DNA of 64,000 bases from Daucus carota subsp. sativus (Eukaryota; Streptophyta; Magnoliopsida; Apiales; Apiaceae). Below the pieces are notes generated by a model that ran no database searches, was not told the origin of the DNA, and saw only the letters and a list, made by a program, of their open reading frames with translations. Below, piece by piece: positions 12,621 through 24,610 of this stretch (positions are counted from its first letter, which is position 1; each line of letters begins with the position of its first letter). The stretch covers positions 21,112,545 through 21,176,544 of the forward strand of contig NC_030386.2 of the NCBI RefSeq assembly GCF_001625215.2, read 5' to 3'. The position numbers and the translations under genes are program-made.

Positions 12621-14913
12621 ATGGTGTTGAATACGCAGGAACTTAATTTGAATATTAAGCCAACTTTTGTGCCCAAGACGATTGCTGATTTTATCGGGGA
12701 GGTTTCGACGATCCGTAACGTATCGGAGAAGTTGGTGAAATTGGATGGTTTTATCAAGAGATTGGAAGATGAAATGAGAAAGATTGATGCTTTTAAACGC
12801 GAGCTTCCTATTAGCATGCTTCTCATTAGTGATGGTTGGTTTTCTGTCTTTTCTGTTTGATTTGTTTGTTTCGTGGTTTCTTTAAGTGGGTTTTGTTTTT
12901 TTTTTGGTTTTTTTTTGGTATGGGGATGTTTGGATGGTGATTTTTATGGATGTTTTGGTTTTTGGGAGATGGGGTTGATGAGTTTTGATGTTTTGATTAA
13001 TGGGTTGTTTTGAGATGGATGAATTTGATGAGTTTAGTCTGTTTAGAGATGGGGTTTTGTTGTTTTGATTGTTTTTGCTTGGTGGGTTTTGATTTAAATG
13101 TAAGATAAGTGATGAATCAATGATAGTATGTGTAATTCATGTGTTTGTGTGTTGGTTCATGTATAAAGTACTGTAGCATACAAAATGGCGATTTGTATTA
13201 CTGAGACGATTAATTAATCGTATTCGGGTGATTTGTAGTATTATGATTGATGATTTGTACCATTGTAACCAGTGATTTATATCTGGTTTGTATGGTTTGT
13301 AGTCGGATGTGTGTGTTATAGTTCTTTTGTTGGTATTGAGATGATGTTGTTTTCTTGTTGCAGCAATTGCAGCTTTGAAGGAGGAACTGATTCAGTGTAG
13401 GAGAAGAAATGTTGAGCCAGTGTTTGAAGAATTTATACCTTTGAAGAAGACTTGTGATGAAGCTGAAAAAGATGAGAAGACAAGAATGGAGAAGGAGTGC
13501 AAGGAGAAGAAGAATTGGATGAGCTCTGTCCAGCTTTGGAACAATACTGATGATGAGAAAAAGCAAGATACTGATTCAGATTCCAACAGGAAACCAAATT
13601 CAGTAGTCGAAATTGCCAAGGTAATTTACAGTTTTGCGTAAGATGTTAATTATATCTCTGGCCTAACGGTTAGGCTTACATATTTGAGATTTCTTAATTT
13701 ATTTTGTGTTGTTTTGATGATAGAAATCTAACCCGGAAAATGATGCCAAGATGACAGATGTCTTTCAGAAAGATGTCTATCAGTCTTATAAGGGTAGGGC
13801 AGAAGCAAGTGCATTTATGCCGTTTAAGGGATATTTGGCTATTCCAGAAGCTGCAGTTAGGAAGGAGGCAAAGGTAGAAGATAAGAATGAATTTTCAGTT
13901 GCTGGGCTTTCACTTGTGACTCCTGGAACTAGTAAACCAAGGCTGGAATTGGGTTCTAGTGTTTTGAGTTCAAAATCAAGTAGTAGCATAGCAGTTTCCT
14001 ATTCCAGTCCAAACATTCAATCAAAGTTACAGACTAGCTCCTCCCAGACATCTAGGAAACAGAGACGCTGCTGGTCACCGGAGTTGCATAGGCGCTTTGT
14101 TGGAGCCCTGCAAGAACTTGGAGGTGCACATGGTTAGAATCTTTACTTGAATTATCACTATTTGGACTCGTATCTTTAATCAGAACCTACTAATCTGTCT
14201 TCAAAAGGAAACATTTGAAGTACATTAAGCATAAATGTGTCAAAGATGAAGTTTATATAGTTAAATATATTTTATTTTGATGATACACACTTGTAGCGAA
14301 CTATTCCAAATATTGTTCTTTGCTTGTTAACTGTTTTGCCATAAACTTGTTATAGTAAAAGTTTTAAATTACTCTATCTATTCATCATCTTCATGTTTAG
14401 CATATTAAGTTAAATAATCGAATTCTCCATGGGAATTCATTAGGTTGAGTGTCTTTCTAATAGTTGTTATGTAAACTTATCATATATTGGTTCTCTTTTT
14501 AAAATTTTCAGTTGCAACTCCCAAGCAAATTAGAGAGCTAATGCAAGTTGATGGTCTTACAAATGATGAGGTGAAGAGTCATTTGCAAGTAAGTTTAAAC
14601 TATCCACCTAATAGTCTTTTATAATCCTCGAAGTTTGGTGAATTGCTAAAACAGTTCCTGTCTATTTCAGAAATACAGACTTCATGACCGTAGATCCCCT
14701 ACAAGCAAGTCAGCAGATTCAGCACTTACTTTGGGATCAGCCTTAATGTTCTCTGGAAATGGTGAATCCTCAACCAAGCCTCGTTCAAAGTCTACTTCTC
14801 CTGAGGGTCCACTACAGCTGACTGATACCGCTGTAAGGACTTCCACTACAGTTAGTGATAGCATGGAAGACGAAGAAGCTGAAAGATCCAAAAGCTATAG
14901 CTGGAAAAAATGA
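12621..14913 (+). CDS. HHO/NIGT1-type GARP (G2-like) transcriptional repressor
   Basis: Nuclear DNA-binding protein of the HRS1/HHO (NIGT1) family, whose known members repress nitrate- and phosphate-starvation-response genes. Exons 12621-12834, 13364-13620, 13724-14132, 14512-14588 and 14671-14913 join in phase to 399 residues, within the usual family size. An EAR-like ELNLNI lies near residues 7-12. The family N-terminal helical region follows (about 15-80, including [17 protein letters not shown] across the first junction). [11 protein letters not shown] is a typical HHO segment. The GARP domain spans about residues 268-327, with [17 protein letters not shown], then [17 protein letters not shown]. 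As in relatives, introns split the GARP domain twice. The ATG was chosen because it begins the conserved N-terminus; an upstream in-frame GTG is ignored. Which HHO paralogue this is cannot be decided here. Confidence 0.93.
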
Positions 14914-15819
14914 GCTCAAGACTCCCGGAAAAGTTGCTGTATAAAATATATCCACCATACATTTGCAGATAAAATTATACTCCGGAGAGATGGACTACAA
15001 AAATAATACAGATCATAATATGGTAGAGGTTTAGGGAGGCCGTGAAATTTTGCAGAATTAGTTTTCATTACCACCTGTCGTGACTTTTAGTTTTTTCAAG
15101 GTTTTCTGGTATAAAGAACTTCAGTTGAAGTGTAATGTGCTGAGAATGAGAAACAGGATGAGTTTTTACTCAAACTGAGAGCACTTTGTATAACTAACTT
15201 TGTTGCGGAAATCTGAGTTTTAATTGGCTTCAATTTTCCTGATGGTGGAATTTAGAATGCATGGATAGTTTTACCTTCTTTGTTAGATGCATTATATTTT
15301 CTAGCGTATTAGATTTTTTCAGTTTACGCAGCAGTGGCGGTGAAATGAGGGGATGTAGCTTCCCACTAGGTTTGTTGTCGGTTGTACTTCTTCAGCCTTC
15401 TCTTTTTCTGGTCAAATTGTTAAGGGGATTCTTTTCTTCATATTCATCATGATAATCTTCTGTTTTTGAATTAGTATTCTGGTTGATGTTTCTCTAGTTC
15501 TTTCCTTTGGGTGCTTGTCATTGTGGTCCATTGTAGAGATGAGGGGAATCAAAGCACTCATGATAGAAGAGAATAAGAAGGGGTCCTTTCTTTACGTTTC
15601 ACCAAACACACCCTTTACTCCTCTGCAAGAATGTTGATGGCGTGGTTGAATCGGCCTATGTCTTATAATGATTCTAGTCATGCTGTATATAATGTGTTTA
15701 TATGCTTTCCCATTTAACAGATTTGGCTGCCAACTGGTTGGTGTAATTATTCCAAAGGAACAAGTCAATTGTTCTCCTCAGAGCCGCCTACAAAATTGTT
15801 CGCAAAGTTAACATATTTA
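14914..15819 (+). other. 3' flank of the HHO gene
   Basis: Contains the probable 3' UTR. Short open frames at 15261-15452 do not resemble proteins. No other gene is visible before the MITE at 15820. Confidence 0.5.
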
Positions 15820-16052
15820 CTACTTGGTCCTTTATACAAGACACCTTGACTTTTTGCACATTATTTTAGGAGCTTTGACCACATATTTAAAATTAATATT
15901 TTTAAAATTTTCTTTTTCTGAATAAAAATATAACATAAATACTATTATTCAGAAAAAGAAAATTTTAAAAATATTAATTTTATATATGTAGTCAAAGCTC
16001 CTAAAATAATGTGCAAAAAGTCAAAGTGCCTTATATAAAGGACCAGGGGGAG
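15820..16052. mobile_element. Near-perfect palindromic Stowaway MITE
   Basis: The left arm (CTACTTGGTCCTTTATACAAG onward) is matched almost base for base by the inverted right arm ending GGACCAGGGGGAG, with TA on each side. Each arm is about 110 bp, so a transcript would fold into one long hairpin. It lies 0.9 kb downstream of the HHO gene. Confidence 0.87.
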
Positions 16053-16082
16053 TATCAAACTTTGGGATAGTATCAACGTGGG

Positions 16083-16200
16083 TCAGAGTCGAATCCAGAA
16101 TCTCAAATTAACCATTTAAGCTATTCAATTGTGATGTGAACTTCGAACCAGGATCTCATGTTAACCACTTAGACTATCCAAACGTCGTGCTTCACATATG
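16083..16200 (-). repeat. Possible dimeric tRNA-derived SINE fragment
   Basis: Read on the minus strand, two related half-units each contain a box A-like stretch (TAGTCTAAGTGGTTAA; TAGCTTAAATGGTTAA) followed by a box B-like stretch (GGTTCGAAGTT; GGATTCGACTC). The spacing suits a tRNA-like Pol III promoter. No tail or target duplication was found. Confidence 0.4.
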
Positions 16201-17502
16201 TGTTTTTTAGTTGTAACAAGAATCAACATGATTAAGCTGACTTCACCTTAAAGGCCGATGGCAGTTTTCCAGGGAGTTCCAGGTTTATTATATTCAGAGT
16301 CGAAACTTTGACACATTCTTTAAATAAAAGTGCTGTTTCCGGACAAATCATTTTGTTATGTAATGACAACTTTGTTCTTTGCTTAGTTTATAGAATGACC
16401 GGAGAATTAAATATTGTACGGATAATTTTAGTTCTTCATTTGACTACTCCACTGACATTCTTTAATCACGTAATTGAAAATTATCTAGACTGCAATAGTG
16501 GTTTATCGCACCTTTAAACTTAGTTAATTAGTCATATCCCACTCGATGACCCATGTGTTTTTGGAGTATGCAAGGACAAAAGAATCTCTATCACACGAGA
16601 AATAATTGAGAAAAGAATCTTGAGAACAAGATTATCTTATTTGACCCCACTTTGATACGGGCCATATACGGCCATCTTTTCGCAAATTGGATTAAGCTCG
16701 AAATGATGTGTACCGCTCCAGCGATGGCTTATCGAATAATTATCAATAATTTTATCACCCACACAAGACAGCTCCAACTATAGCTCAAAGGTCCAAATTT
16801 AGACAATTCCGGTCTATTTTTTTCGTATTAATTCAGATTTCGGTTCAAATTTAAATTAACAAATAGTGCTGGCCGAGATTATGCCGACCTATTCACATGC
16901 ATAAATTCTTTTAATATTATTATATTTTATTATTATATGTTTGATTAATTTATTGACAATATATTAATATAAATATTAAACCATTTATAGCCAAATAAAC
17001 TAAGCTAGTTTTTCTTTTACTAAATAAGTTGAGCTTAAACTAATTAAAAGTATACTGGAGAAGCACAAGTAGGGCTGTACAACGGCCCATACGAATTGGA
17101 CTTATTTTGTTGCATATAATTGTAATTGTTTCCTCGCTGTTTTCCGAGTAGAAATCAGTTTTTGATGTAATGCATTGGACAGTTTACATAGTCTACGGCT
17201 GATGACTCAGAAGGCCACACCTGCGTAAAATGATCGATAGAACTGGATTTATTATTTTTTACAAAATATTGGAATATTTATTTTTAGTTAATGAAATTTG
17301 GGCCCGTTATCTTGTCATTCACGTATTGAAGTCTAATTCATCAAATCAGTTGTGCTCTGGTATTGTATTTTTAATTTCATGATTGAGTAGTTTGTGAATC
17401 ACGACATATAAGTCATAGATGATATATTAATACCAAATATCATTTTAATTTGAGTATTTGAATGATTATTGTTAATAAAGGGATTATAAAAATAAAGAGA
17501 TA

Positions 17503-17699
17503 CTCCCTCAATCTCATTTTACATGTCCTTTTAGGAAATTTTTTATCTTGAAATACTTTTTCATCTCTTTTCTTTTTTGATCGATTTTTTTGAATATTTT
17601 TCCTTGAAACATACATGAAATATAATTCAAAATTTGACTAATATACACACACAACTCAATATAATTTTTTTAATATACATTTAAAACGAGACAAGGGAG
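17503..17699. mobile_element. Stowaway MITE
   Basis: CTCCCTCAATCTCATTTTA and the inverted TAAAACGAGACAAGGGAG, with TA duplicated at 17501-17502 and 17700-17701. No coding content. Confidence 0.82.
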
Positions 17700-18723
17700 T
17701 ACTCATCATGCATTAAATATGAACGGAGATATCGAATAATCTGTATCGATTTACAAACACAGCCTGCATACATGCAATGCAAACGACATTTCACATCCAC
17801 CTGTATTCTCAAAGCAGTTACAAAACTTTGAAATGCTAAGAAGTCAATAATAATTCTTCGCGGGGATGCTAAAATCAAAATTCTGTGAGAGAAGAATAGT
17901 GAGCAAAGCACAAGGATTCAACAGAGAAGCCGACAACAAAATATTGGATTCTAACTGCAGCTGCACCACCAACTGCCACCAATAAAAAGTAGTAAAGCTA
18001 AATATAAAGCTGCATCTTCAAATGCCTCTTGACTTTTGTACTATTCTCATATATATCAACTCTGACCAAACTTTTCTACTACTACCATGTATCCATTACA
18101 CACACCACACCCATGATTCTCTCCCCTTGTCCCTCAAGAATCATGTGTAGATATATTCGACATGAACATGCACCAACGAACTACAATTCGGTTTGTTTGA
18201 CATTAGCACATGCACCGGCTTCTACGTGACGGAATTACGTCGGAACTGACACGTATTTTTTGAAAATATTTTGGCATGAAAACAGGGGTATTGATTCTGT
18301 GAGATTAGATACTGTACGTTGTACGAGTGGGTGCGGCATGTTGGTAGAGGTCATAAACTTTACGAACATCACTTGGCCCGAGACTTGAAAAGATAACAGT
18401 ATTCTCTACCTACACAACTGAGATTCTGCATGCGCTCTGCGGCTCAGTACTACTAACACCATATTTATGTTTGTTGTTGTGATATATTATTCCATCTCAA
18501 TCAGAATATCTCTTTATAATAATATTGGTAGGTAGAGCTATTGGAAACTTAAATTATTTTGTTTCTTCTTATTTAGATGTTCTCCAAACAGAACTAAATT
18601 GGGTACTGTTGACTAGCTGCAGTAGTTAATTTTATTGTATCTCTCAGTTTTAAATTGTGTTTCAGCTTTTAGCATGTTTCTAATATATAGCCTGCATGGG
18701 GAGGTCTCATTTGCTAGTTAAAC

Positions 18724-18775
18724 ACCCCTCCGCCCGGATATGGTTTGGGCATTGGAGGTTAGAACAGAGGGAGTA
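18724..18775. repeat. Solo or collapsed Stowaway ends
   Basis: CCCCTCCGCCCGGATATG and ACAGAGGGAGTAG lie only about 50 bp apart, as if most of the element interior had been deleted. Confidence 0.4.
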
Positions 18776-18851
18776 GAAATTTAACTACTAAATTTTACTA
18801 ACAAAATATTTTTTTATAAATTTGTGGACCTACTCATTTTATGCAATATTT

Positions 18852-19092
18852 TGAACTGTTGCGCCCGATTGTCTACTTACACTGTTTGTACGCATGTTGA
18901 AACTTTTGTAAAATATAAATCTATAACGCATTTTTATTTTTTTTATTTTTTCGAATAAAAGTTTAAACGTCAGACTTTTATTCAGAAAAAAAATTCAAAA
19001 TATATTATGAAAATATATTTTATAGGAGTGTCAAAATGCGTGCTAAAAAATAACGCAAATAACCTCGCAGGAGCCCGGGACAGAGGGATTAG
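18852..19092. mobile_element. Degenerate Stowaway-like MITE
   Basis: The left part has GCGCCCGATTGTCTACTTAC and the right end has GAGCCCGGGACAGAGGGAT. The inner inverted arms (AAAAGTTTAAACGTCAGAC and ACTTTTATTCAG) match the 8044 and 22107 elements. The left terminus is eroded. Confidence 0.5.
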
Positions 19093-20168
19093 TAATATTT
19101 CAAATGCGTCAGGTTGTCATACCATTTTTAGGATTAAACGCTTATTATTATATCAAAAACAGATGATTGTGAAAATGCACAACTATATTAATCTTTACTC
19201 CTACAATACTAGTCGGATAGATTCAAGGAGATGCTGGAAACTCAATGTACATAGACATAATTTATTATAGAATTACAGTTTATGATAAAAGAAAGTTTTT
19301 ATAAAAAAATTATAGAAATTATGAGACTTTACATCGACCCTATATAATTTTGTATGGCTTCCGAGAAAATATATGTCGGATAAAAATTAGTAACAATCCA
19401 TCGAAATACATATATTTTTCTTAATTTATAAAAATTATTAACGATCTAAATTCAATATATCTCAAGTAATTAAAACTAAAATCCCCTTGCAAAATCATGT
19501 TATACAATTTGCACTATCTTCGTATCATGCAATGATCTTCATGTTACACGATGTCCCCGACCTGAGGTCCATCCATCTCCCCGGTGCCCCGGGTCGTTTC
19601 TCCGGTAATCTTAGTTTGTTTTTTAAGTTTGGTTAATACTAAATTACTGAGTAAACCATTTTAGGATTTATATAATTACTAAATATTGTTAAACATTTTT
19701 TTCTGAATAAAAATTTTAGAAAGTAAAATTTTAAAAATAATTTATAAAATTATATGTTGTTTACACCTTCGAGCGGTGAAAGAAAATCGTAAAACAATAA
19801 TGGAGAAGGATGAAATATCATTCTTAAACTGGCTTTTCCCAAATTTTTTCTTTACTTTTTATAGTTTTTTTTTGTGATAAATGCAAGAAGATTTCATTAA
19901 CTTGAATATAGTACGGCCGGGACAAACCCCCAACTGTCGATACAAGCTGATTTATTTCCTGATCGTTTAACACATAGAATTTAAAAAATTTTGAAGCTAA
20001 AAACGAAATAAAGACATCCTAAGCAATTAACTTGCACCAACATTTCTGAAAATAGTAACATCGTAATTGACCATATCACGTAAAAACCATTGTTAGCCCA
20101 ATGTTCAAAAACACCAATTACATAAATTGTGATTGGGGAAGCGGCACCACAGTTATCTACATGCCGGA

Positions 20169-20357
20169 AGGGCTGTTAACGAAACGAATATTTAATGAAA
20201 TATTCGGTATTCGAATTCGTTTAACATTATTCGTATTCGTTTGTTAACAAATACAAATACGAATTCAAATCTTAAAAAATATTCGGTTTGTTAACGAATA
20301 CAAATTCGAATAGATAAATATTCGTATTCGCTATTCGCTTAATTATTCGGAAATTAA

Positions 20358-20394
<37 letters not shown>

Positions 20395-20832
20395 TTATAT
20401 TATATAGAAAAATATTATATTTTTATTTAATAAGATTATGTACTGGTAAGGGGAGCTCTTCTAGTTATAGCCACAGACCGACAAATCAGAAACAAAATGT
20501 CACACCTTCTAGTTTATCCAGGTTTGTTCAATCAGTATTTTGAATTTTATATTATTTGAGTTGGATGACTTTTTTATAGTTTGCTTGAATTGGTGAAGTA
20601 TGGGAGTTTATAACTTTTGTCACGTGTCAGCAGTTTAGTTATTTTTTTTTATTTTCTTTTAAATGAGTGCCTTAAACGAATATGAATAGTTCGTGAACTT
20701 AACCGAATACGAATACGAATACAAATAACTATTCGGATAATAAACGAATACAAATCCGAATATGTATATTTAAACCGAATACAAATACAAAAACTATAGT
20801 ATTCGTTTCGAATTCGTTTCGTTAACACCCCT
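20169..20832. mobile_element. Non-autonomous hAT-like element, TTCGTATTCG iteron type
   Basis: An exact 8-bp target duplication ATGCCGGA (20161-20168 and 20833-20840) brackets inverted ends AGGGCTGTTAACGAAACGAAT and its near-copy AGGGGTGTTAACGAAACGAAT. Inside each end are many CGAATA/TATTCG units in both orientations. The middle has an (AT)n run at about 20364-20391 and unique AT-rich DNA. No transposase. Confidence 0.9.
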
Positions 20833-20997
20833 ATGCCGGACACCAGCTATAGACATGCCGAAAGCACCTCTTTATTTTCTTTTGTCCTAAAGAAACTGGA
20901 GAAATGAGAACATGAAAAATCTATCTTAACATTTTATTAAAATCATGTAACAATTGTAAAATGCCTGAACTTAGACTTGATATAACGAAATGATGGG

Positions 20998-21241
20998 GCC
21001 GTTTGGCTGAGCTTAAAAGAAGTGCTTCTTACTTAAAATAAATAAGTGGAGTAGAAGTTAGAAGCCAGACAAAACTTATAAGTGATTAAAGTGTTTGGCA
21101 AATAAGTAGAATTCCTGAAACAAAAGCTAGCATTCCTAGCTTTTTATAAGTGATTCTTGACTTATTACACAAACGGTACGAATAAGTGCTCCTAACTTAT
21201 AATCTCAGAAGCTCGACTTAAAAGTGTCACACAAACACCCA
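20998..21241. mobile_element. MITE with GGGCCGTTTGGC / AAACACCC ends
   Basis: Starts GGGCCGTTTGGCTGAGC and ends ACACAAACACCC. The interior arms TTATAAGTGATTAAAGTGTTTGG and AAGTGATTCTTGACTTATTACAC are partly inverted. It belongs with the elements near 51420 and 52030. The target duplication is unclear. Confidence 0.55.
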
Positions 21242-22100
21242 CGATATTATCTGCTTTTCGAGTTGGAATCCATCCCCAAAGTCAATATAGCCAAAACCTC
21301 ACCATCTATTCAAACATATAAATACATTTGCAGATCATGAATCTATTCAAAAACAGAAATAGCAATTGGCTATCTAATTAATTTACAGATAAAGTAATCT
21401 AATTTCATTATAAGGGAAAGTACATGCTTAGACTTTACGTAAAAGCAAAGCAGAAAGAGTAGATCGAAATATATTGCCACTATTGATTCCCTGGTACGGA
21501 CAAGCTAGAAATATTATGAGATTGATAAACTTTCATCTCCATCTCTATTATTGCAATACGAGATGAGTAGAAAGAGTGGACAATGAACATAAAAAGTTAG
21601 GACATAATGCTCAACCTTTTGACTTTTTTAAAGCAATCTTATCTGCAGATCGGCAAAAACTGACTTTTGATCAAGTTGAAACCAGTATCATAAAAACGGT
21701 TTTTCGGTGAAGTTTGATTGATCCTTATTTTTTAATAATGATGGATCCTTGAATATATAACAATCACATCAATTAAATTGAGCTGAATACATAGATATTA
21801 ATTCTTACTTCTTAACATATACCCATGATACACGCCAGACAAATCTTTAGAAAAAATTACGAATCAGACTTAGTCAGTAAGACGCAAAATAATAATTAAT
21901 CAGATTAATAGATGATTTATTGGATGATTAATTAGATAATTGAAAATTTTAGTTAGTTCGGCGAATAACGAAATATTGATTTTAAAAATAAAAAATAATT
22001 AAAAGTATTTTTGGAGAATTTGAAGAATGTGTTTAATTTTCATCAAATGAAAGTATGAACCGGAGTAGCTCAGCTCCTGTGGTGTTTGCCAAGTGGATTA
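21242..22100. other. Intergenic, nothing recognised
   Basis: AT-rich sequence with no ORF over 60 codons that resembles a protein and no obvious repeat structure. Confidence 0.55.
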
Positions 22101-22106
22101 ATAATA

Positions 22107-22358
22107 CTCCCTCCGTCCCCCTGAGTTGTATACATTGGGGGACGGGGACGCGGCACGGACTTTAATGCTCCTGTAAAGTGTAGTTGTGTAATTTATTTTT
22201 AAAATTTTCTTTTTTCTGAATTAAAGTTTGGATGTTATATTTTTATTCAGAAAAAGAAAATCTCAAAAATAAGTTACGGAACTATATTTTATAAGAGCAT
22301 TGAAATGCGTGTCGAGCAGTTGAAAAGAAATGTATACAATTAAATGGGACAGAGGGAG
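22107..22358. mobile_element. Stowaway MITE
   Basis: Ends CTCCCTCCGTCCCC and GGGACAGAGGGAG with TA on both sides (22105-22106 and 22359-22360). Inner arms TTGTATACATT and GTATACAATT are inverted. Confidence 0.87.
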
Positions 22359-22776
22359 TAATAAAAGAAAGGTTTGAAGACAAAGCAGGAAAGCAGCGTG
22401 TTATCATTTTCCAAATAGAATCTGATCCTCCGCATGTCACAGTGAGTCTGTAGTAACATTGCTATCATGCATTTACACATCCCCGTAACTAATCAACGTG
22501 GTCCAGACACTGGTAAGAAACCAACTAGGATTCCTGAATTCATAGCAGTAGAAAGAGGCCAAAGAAAAAAGAATCAAATTTACTGCCGAATGTTGACTCG
22601 TGAGACCCAGACACGGAGCTTGCAGCACCACTTCTGCCAGATACCTCACTCTAGTCTCTACCCAGCTGCGTTCTAGTATAATGCTAGATTCTGAATTTCG
22701 GATTTTATCGTAAGATTTATTTTTTATGTCCATCGTACAGTTGAAATGTATATTCACGGACAGTCAAAGTTTTATG

Positions 22777-23184
22777 TAGAGCTGTAATTCGAGTCGGGCG
22801 GCTCGCGAGCTCGCCCGGCTCGAACTCGTTTAAGTGGGCTCGGCTCGACTCGACTCGTTAAACGAGCCGAGTTCGGGTAAAGGTTTCGGCTCGTTTAATT
22901 AAACGAGCCGGCTCGACTCGACTCGTGAAATTAAACGAGCCGAGTTCGGGTAGAGGTTTGGGCTCGATTAAGTGTAAAATTATACGAGCTGGCTCGCTCG
23001 GCTCGTTAAAACCGGCTCGTTTAGCTAAACGAGCCGGCTCGGCTCGACTCGTGAAATTAACCGAGTCGAGTTCGGGCAAAGATTTAGGCTCGATTAGTTA
23101 ATCGAGCCGGCTCGGCTCGATTAAAGTTGGCTCGAATTAGGCTCGGCTCGAAACTCGCCCGGCTCGGCTCGAATTACAGCCCTA
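22777..23184. mobile_element. Non-autonomous hAT-like element, GGCTCG iteron type
   Basis: The 8-bp direct repeat GTTTTATG (22769-22776 and 23185-23192) flanks inverted ends TAGAGCTGTAATTCGAG and TAGGGCTGTAATTCGAG. Almost the whole 408 bp consists of GGCTCG/CGAGCC and GACTCG units in both orientations with AATTAAACG spacers. It is GC-rich against an AT-rich background. The minus-strand frame at 22858-23079 is a by-product of these repeats. Confidence 0.88.
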
Positions 23185-23208
23185 GTTTTATGTAATGGTA
23201 TTCAATTT

Positions 23209-23768
23209 AGGGTTGTTCACGAACAGAGCCAAGTCGAGCTTTGATCGAGCCGAGCCGAGCTTTAATTTTTTTTCTATCGAACCGTGCCAAGCTGAGCTTT
23301 CTTATCGAACAAAAAATTGTGTTCGAGCTCGAGCTCGTTAACTAACGAGCCGAACACGAGTTTGTTCACGAACAAATACGAGCCGAGTCGAGTCTAACCA
23401 GAAAAAAATAAGGTCAAATCGCTACTTAACTCTTAAAATAGCAAACCAAATAAAATTTTTAATGTGTTTTAATGGTATCATATTATAGTTAATATTCTCC
23501 TGATCGATTTGATATATTATATGTTGAATTCGGTGTTCAATAACATGTATATATTACGAAATTATCCTAAAAATATTGCATTTTTTCGAGTTTTAACGAG
23601 CCGAGCTCGAGCCAAACACACTAAAAACTCGGCTCGAGCTTGTTTTCTTAATAAACATATTCATGTGTTCGAGTTTGAGCTCGAGTTCTCAACGAACCGA
23701 GTCAAACTAAGCTTTTATCGAGCTGAGCTCGAGCTTGTTCGCTGACAGCTATGTCAGTGAACAACCCT
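23209..23768. mobile_element. Non-autonomous hAT-like element, GAGCTCGAG iteron type
   Basis: Inverted ends AGGGTTGTTCAC and GTGAACAACCCT. End regions are filled with CGAGC/GCTCG units (23225-23400 and 23590-23745) around an AT-rich centre. No clear 8-bp target duplication is visible, and it begins only about 25 bp after the preceding element. It has the same organisation as the other three. Confidence 0.72.
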
Positions 23769-24330
23769 GTTCATTCTCTGATAATTTCTAGTGGAGGCAA
23801 ATCCTAATCTAAACTCATAACATGACTCAAATATTTTTTTAAAAAGAACAAGTTATCCGTGGCCAAAGAAAAAACTAAGCGCACTAAAAAATCTCCATGT
23901 CTTTCATGGATTCATACAACACATATTTTAATTACCACAAAGTTGTTTCTTTCATGGATTCATGCAGAGCAAGAACATGTGTCTCGAAAAAAGCTTATAA
24001 ATAACAGATCCAACATTTCACAAAAGCTCCTCTCCATCTTTATAACTTTTCTTCTGCCTCTTGGGTTTTACCCAATACTTTCTGCTTGCAGTACATTCTT
24101 CCCTTTACTCCTTTCCCCATTTGCTTTCTTTCTTCACCCAGTCCCTCCCTTTCTCTTTTCCTTTACAGTTGTGAGTTACCACTAGGTCCACTACTAAACA
24201 TTGCTACCCCCTTCTCTCTCTCACTTAACAAAATTTCTTCATTTTCTTACACCAGACTTTCACTACACAGACACATTATAAGAAAACCCCACATATTATT
24301 CTCACTACTTATCTCCAAAACCTTTACAAA

Positions 24331-24570
24331 ACCTCAAAAAGATTCAATCTTTACCACATTTCAAGAAAACCCAACATTTTGTTTTCACTGATTATCTCCA
24401 AAACCTCAAAAAGATTCAATCTTTACCACATTTTAAGAAAACCCAACATTTTGTTTTCACTGATTATCTCCAAAACCTCATAAAGATTCAATCTTTACCA
24501 CATTTCAAGAAAACTCACTATCTTGTTTTCACTGATAATCTGCAGAACCTCAAAAAGATTCAATTTTGAG
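24331..24570. repeat. 72-bp minisatellite in the leader of the membrane-protein gene
   Basis: Units starting ACCTCAAAAAGATTCAA occur at 24331, 24403, 24475 and 24547 (period exactly 72; three full copies and a partial fourth), ending 40 bp before the ATG at 24611. Copies differ at a few bases. Their position just upstream of the coding region makes inclusion in the 5' UTR likely. Confidence 0.9.
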
Positions 24571-24610
24571 CACATAAGCCCAATCTTTTCTTTGTGGGTA
24601 TTTCTCAAAA

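Larger units (their letters stand above)
16201..20160. other. Intergenic region, no gene recognised
   Basis: Besides the MITEs listed, open frames at 16308-16517, 17681-17911, 18029-18229 and 19007-19270 are short, have no family features and partly overlap repeats. I support no gene here. Confidence 0.55.

Noticed and set aside
22858..23079. 73-codon minus-strand frame rich in SEPAR-like residues
   Set aside because: It is the translation of GGCTCG iterons of a hAT-like element.
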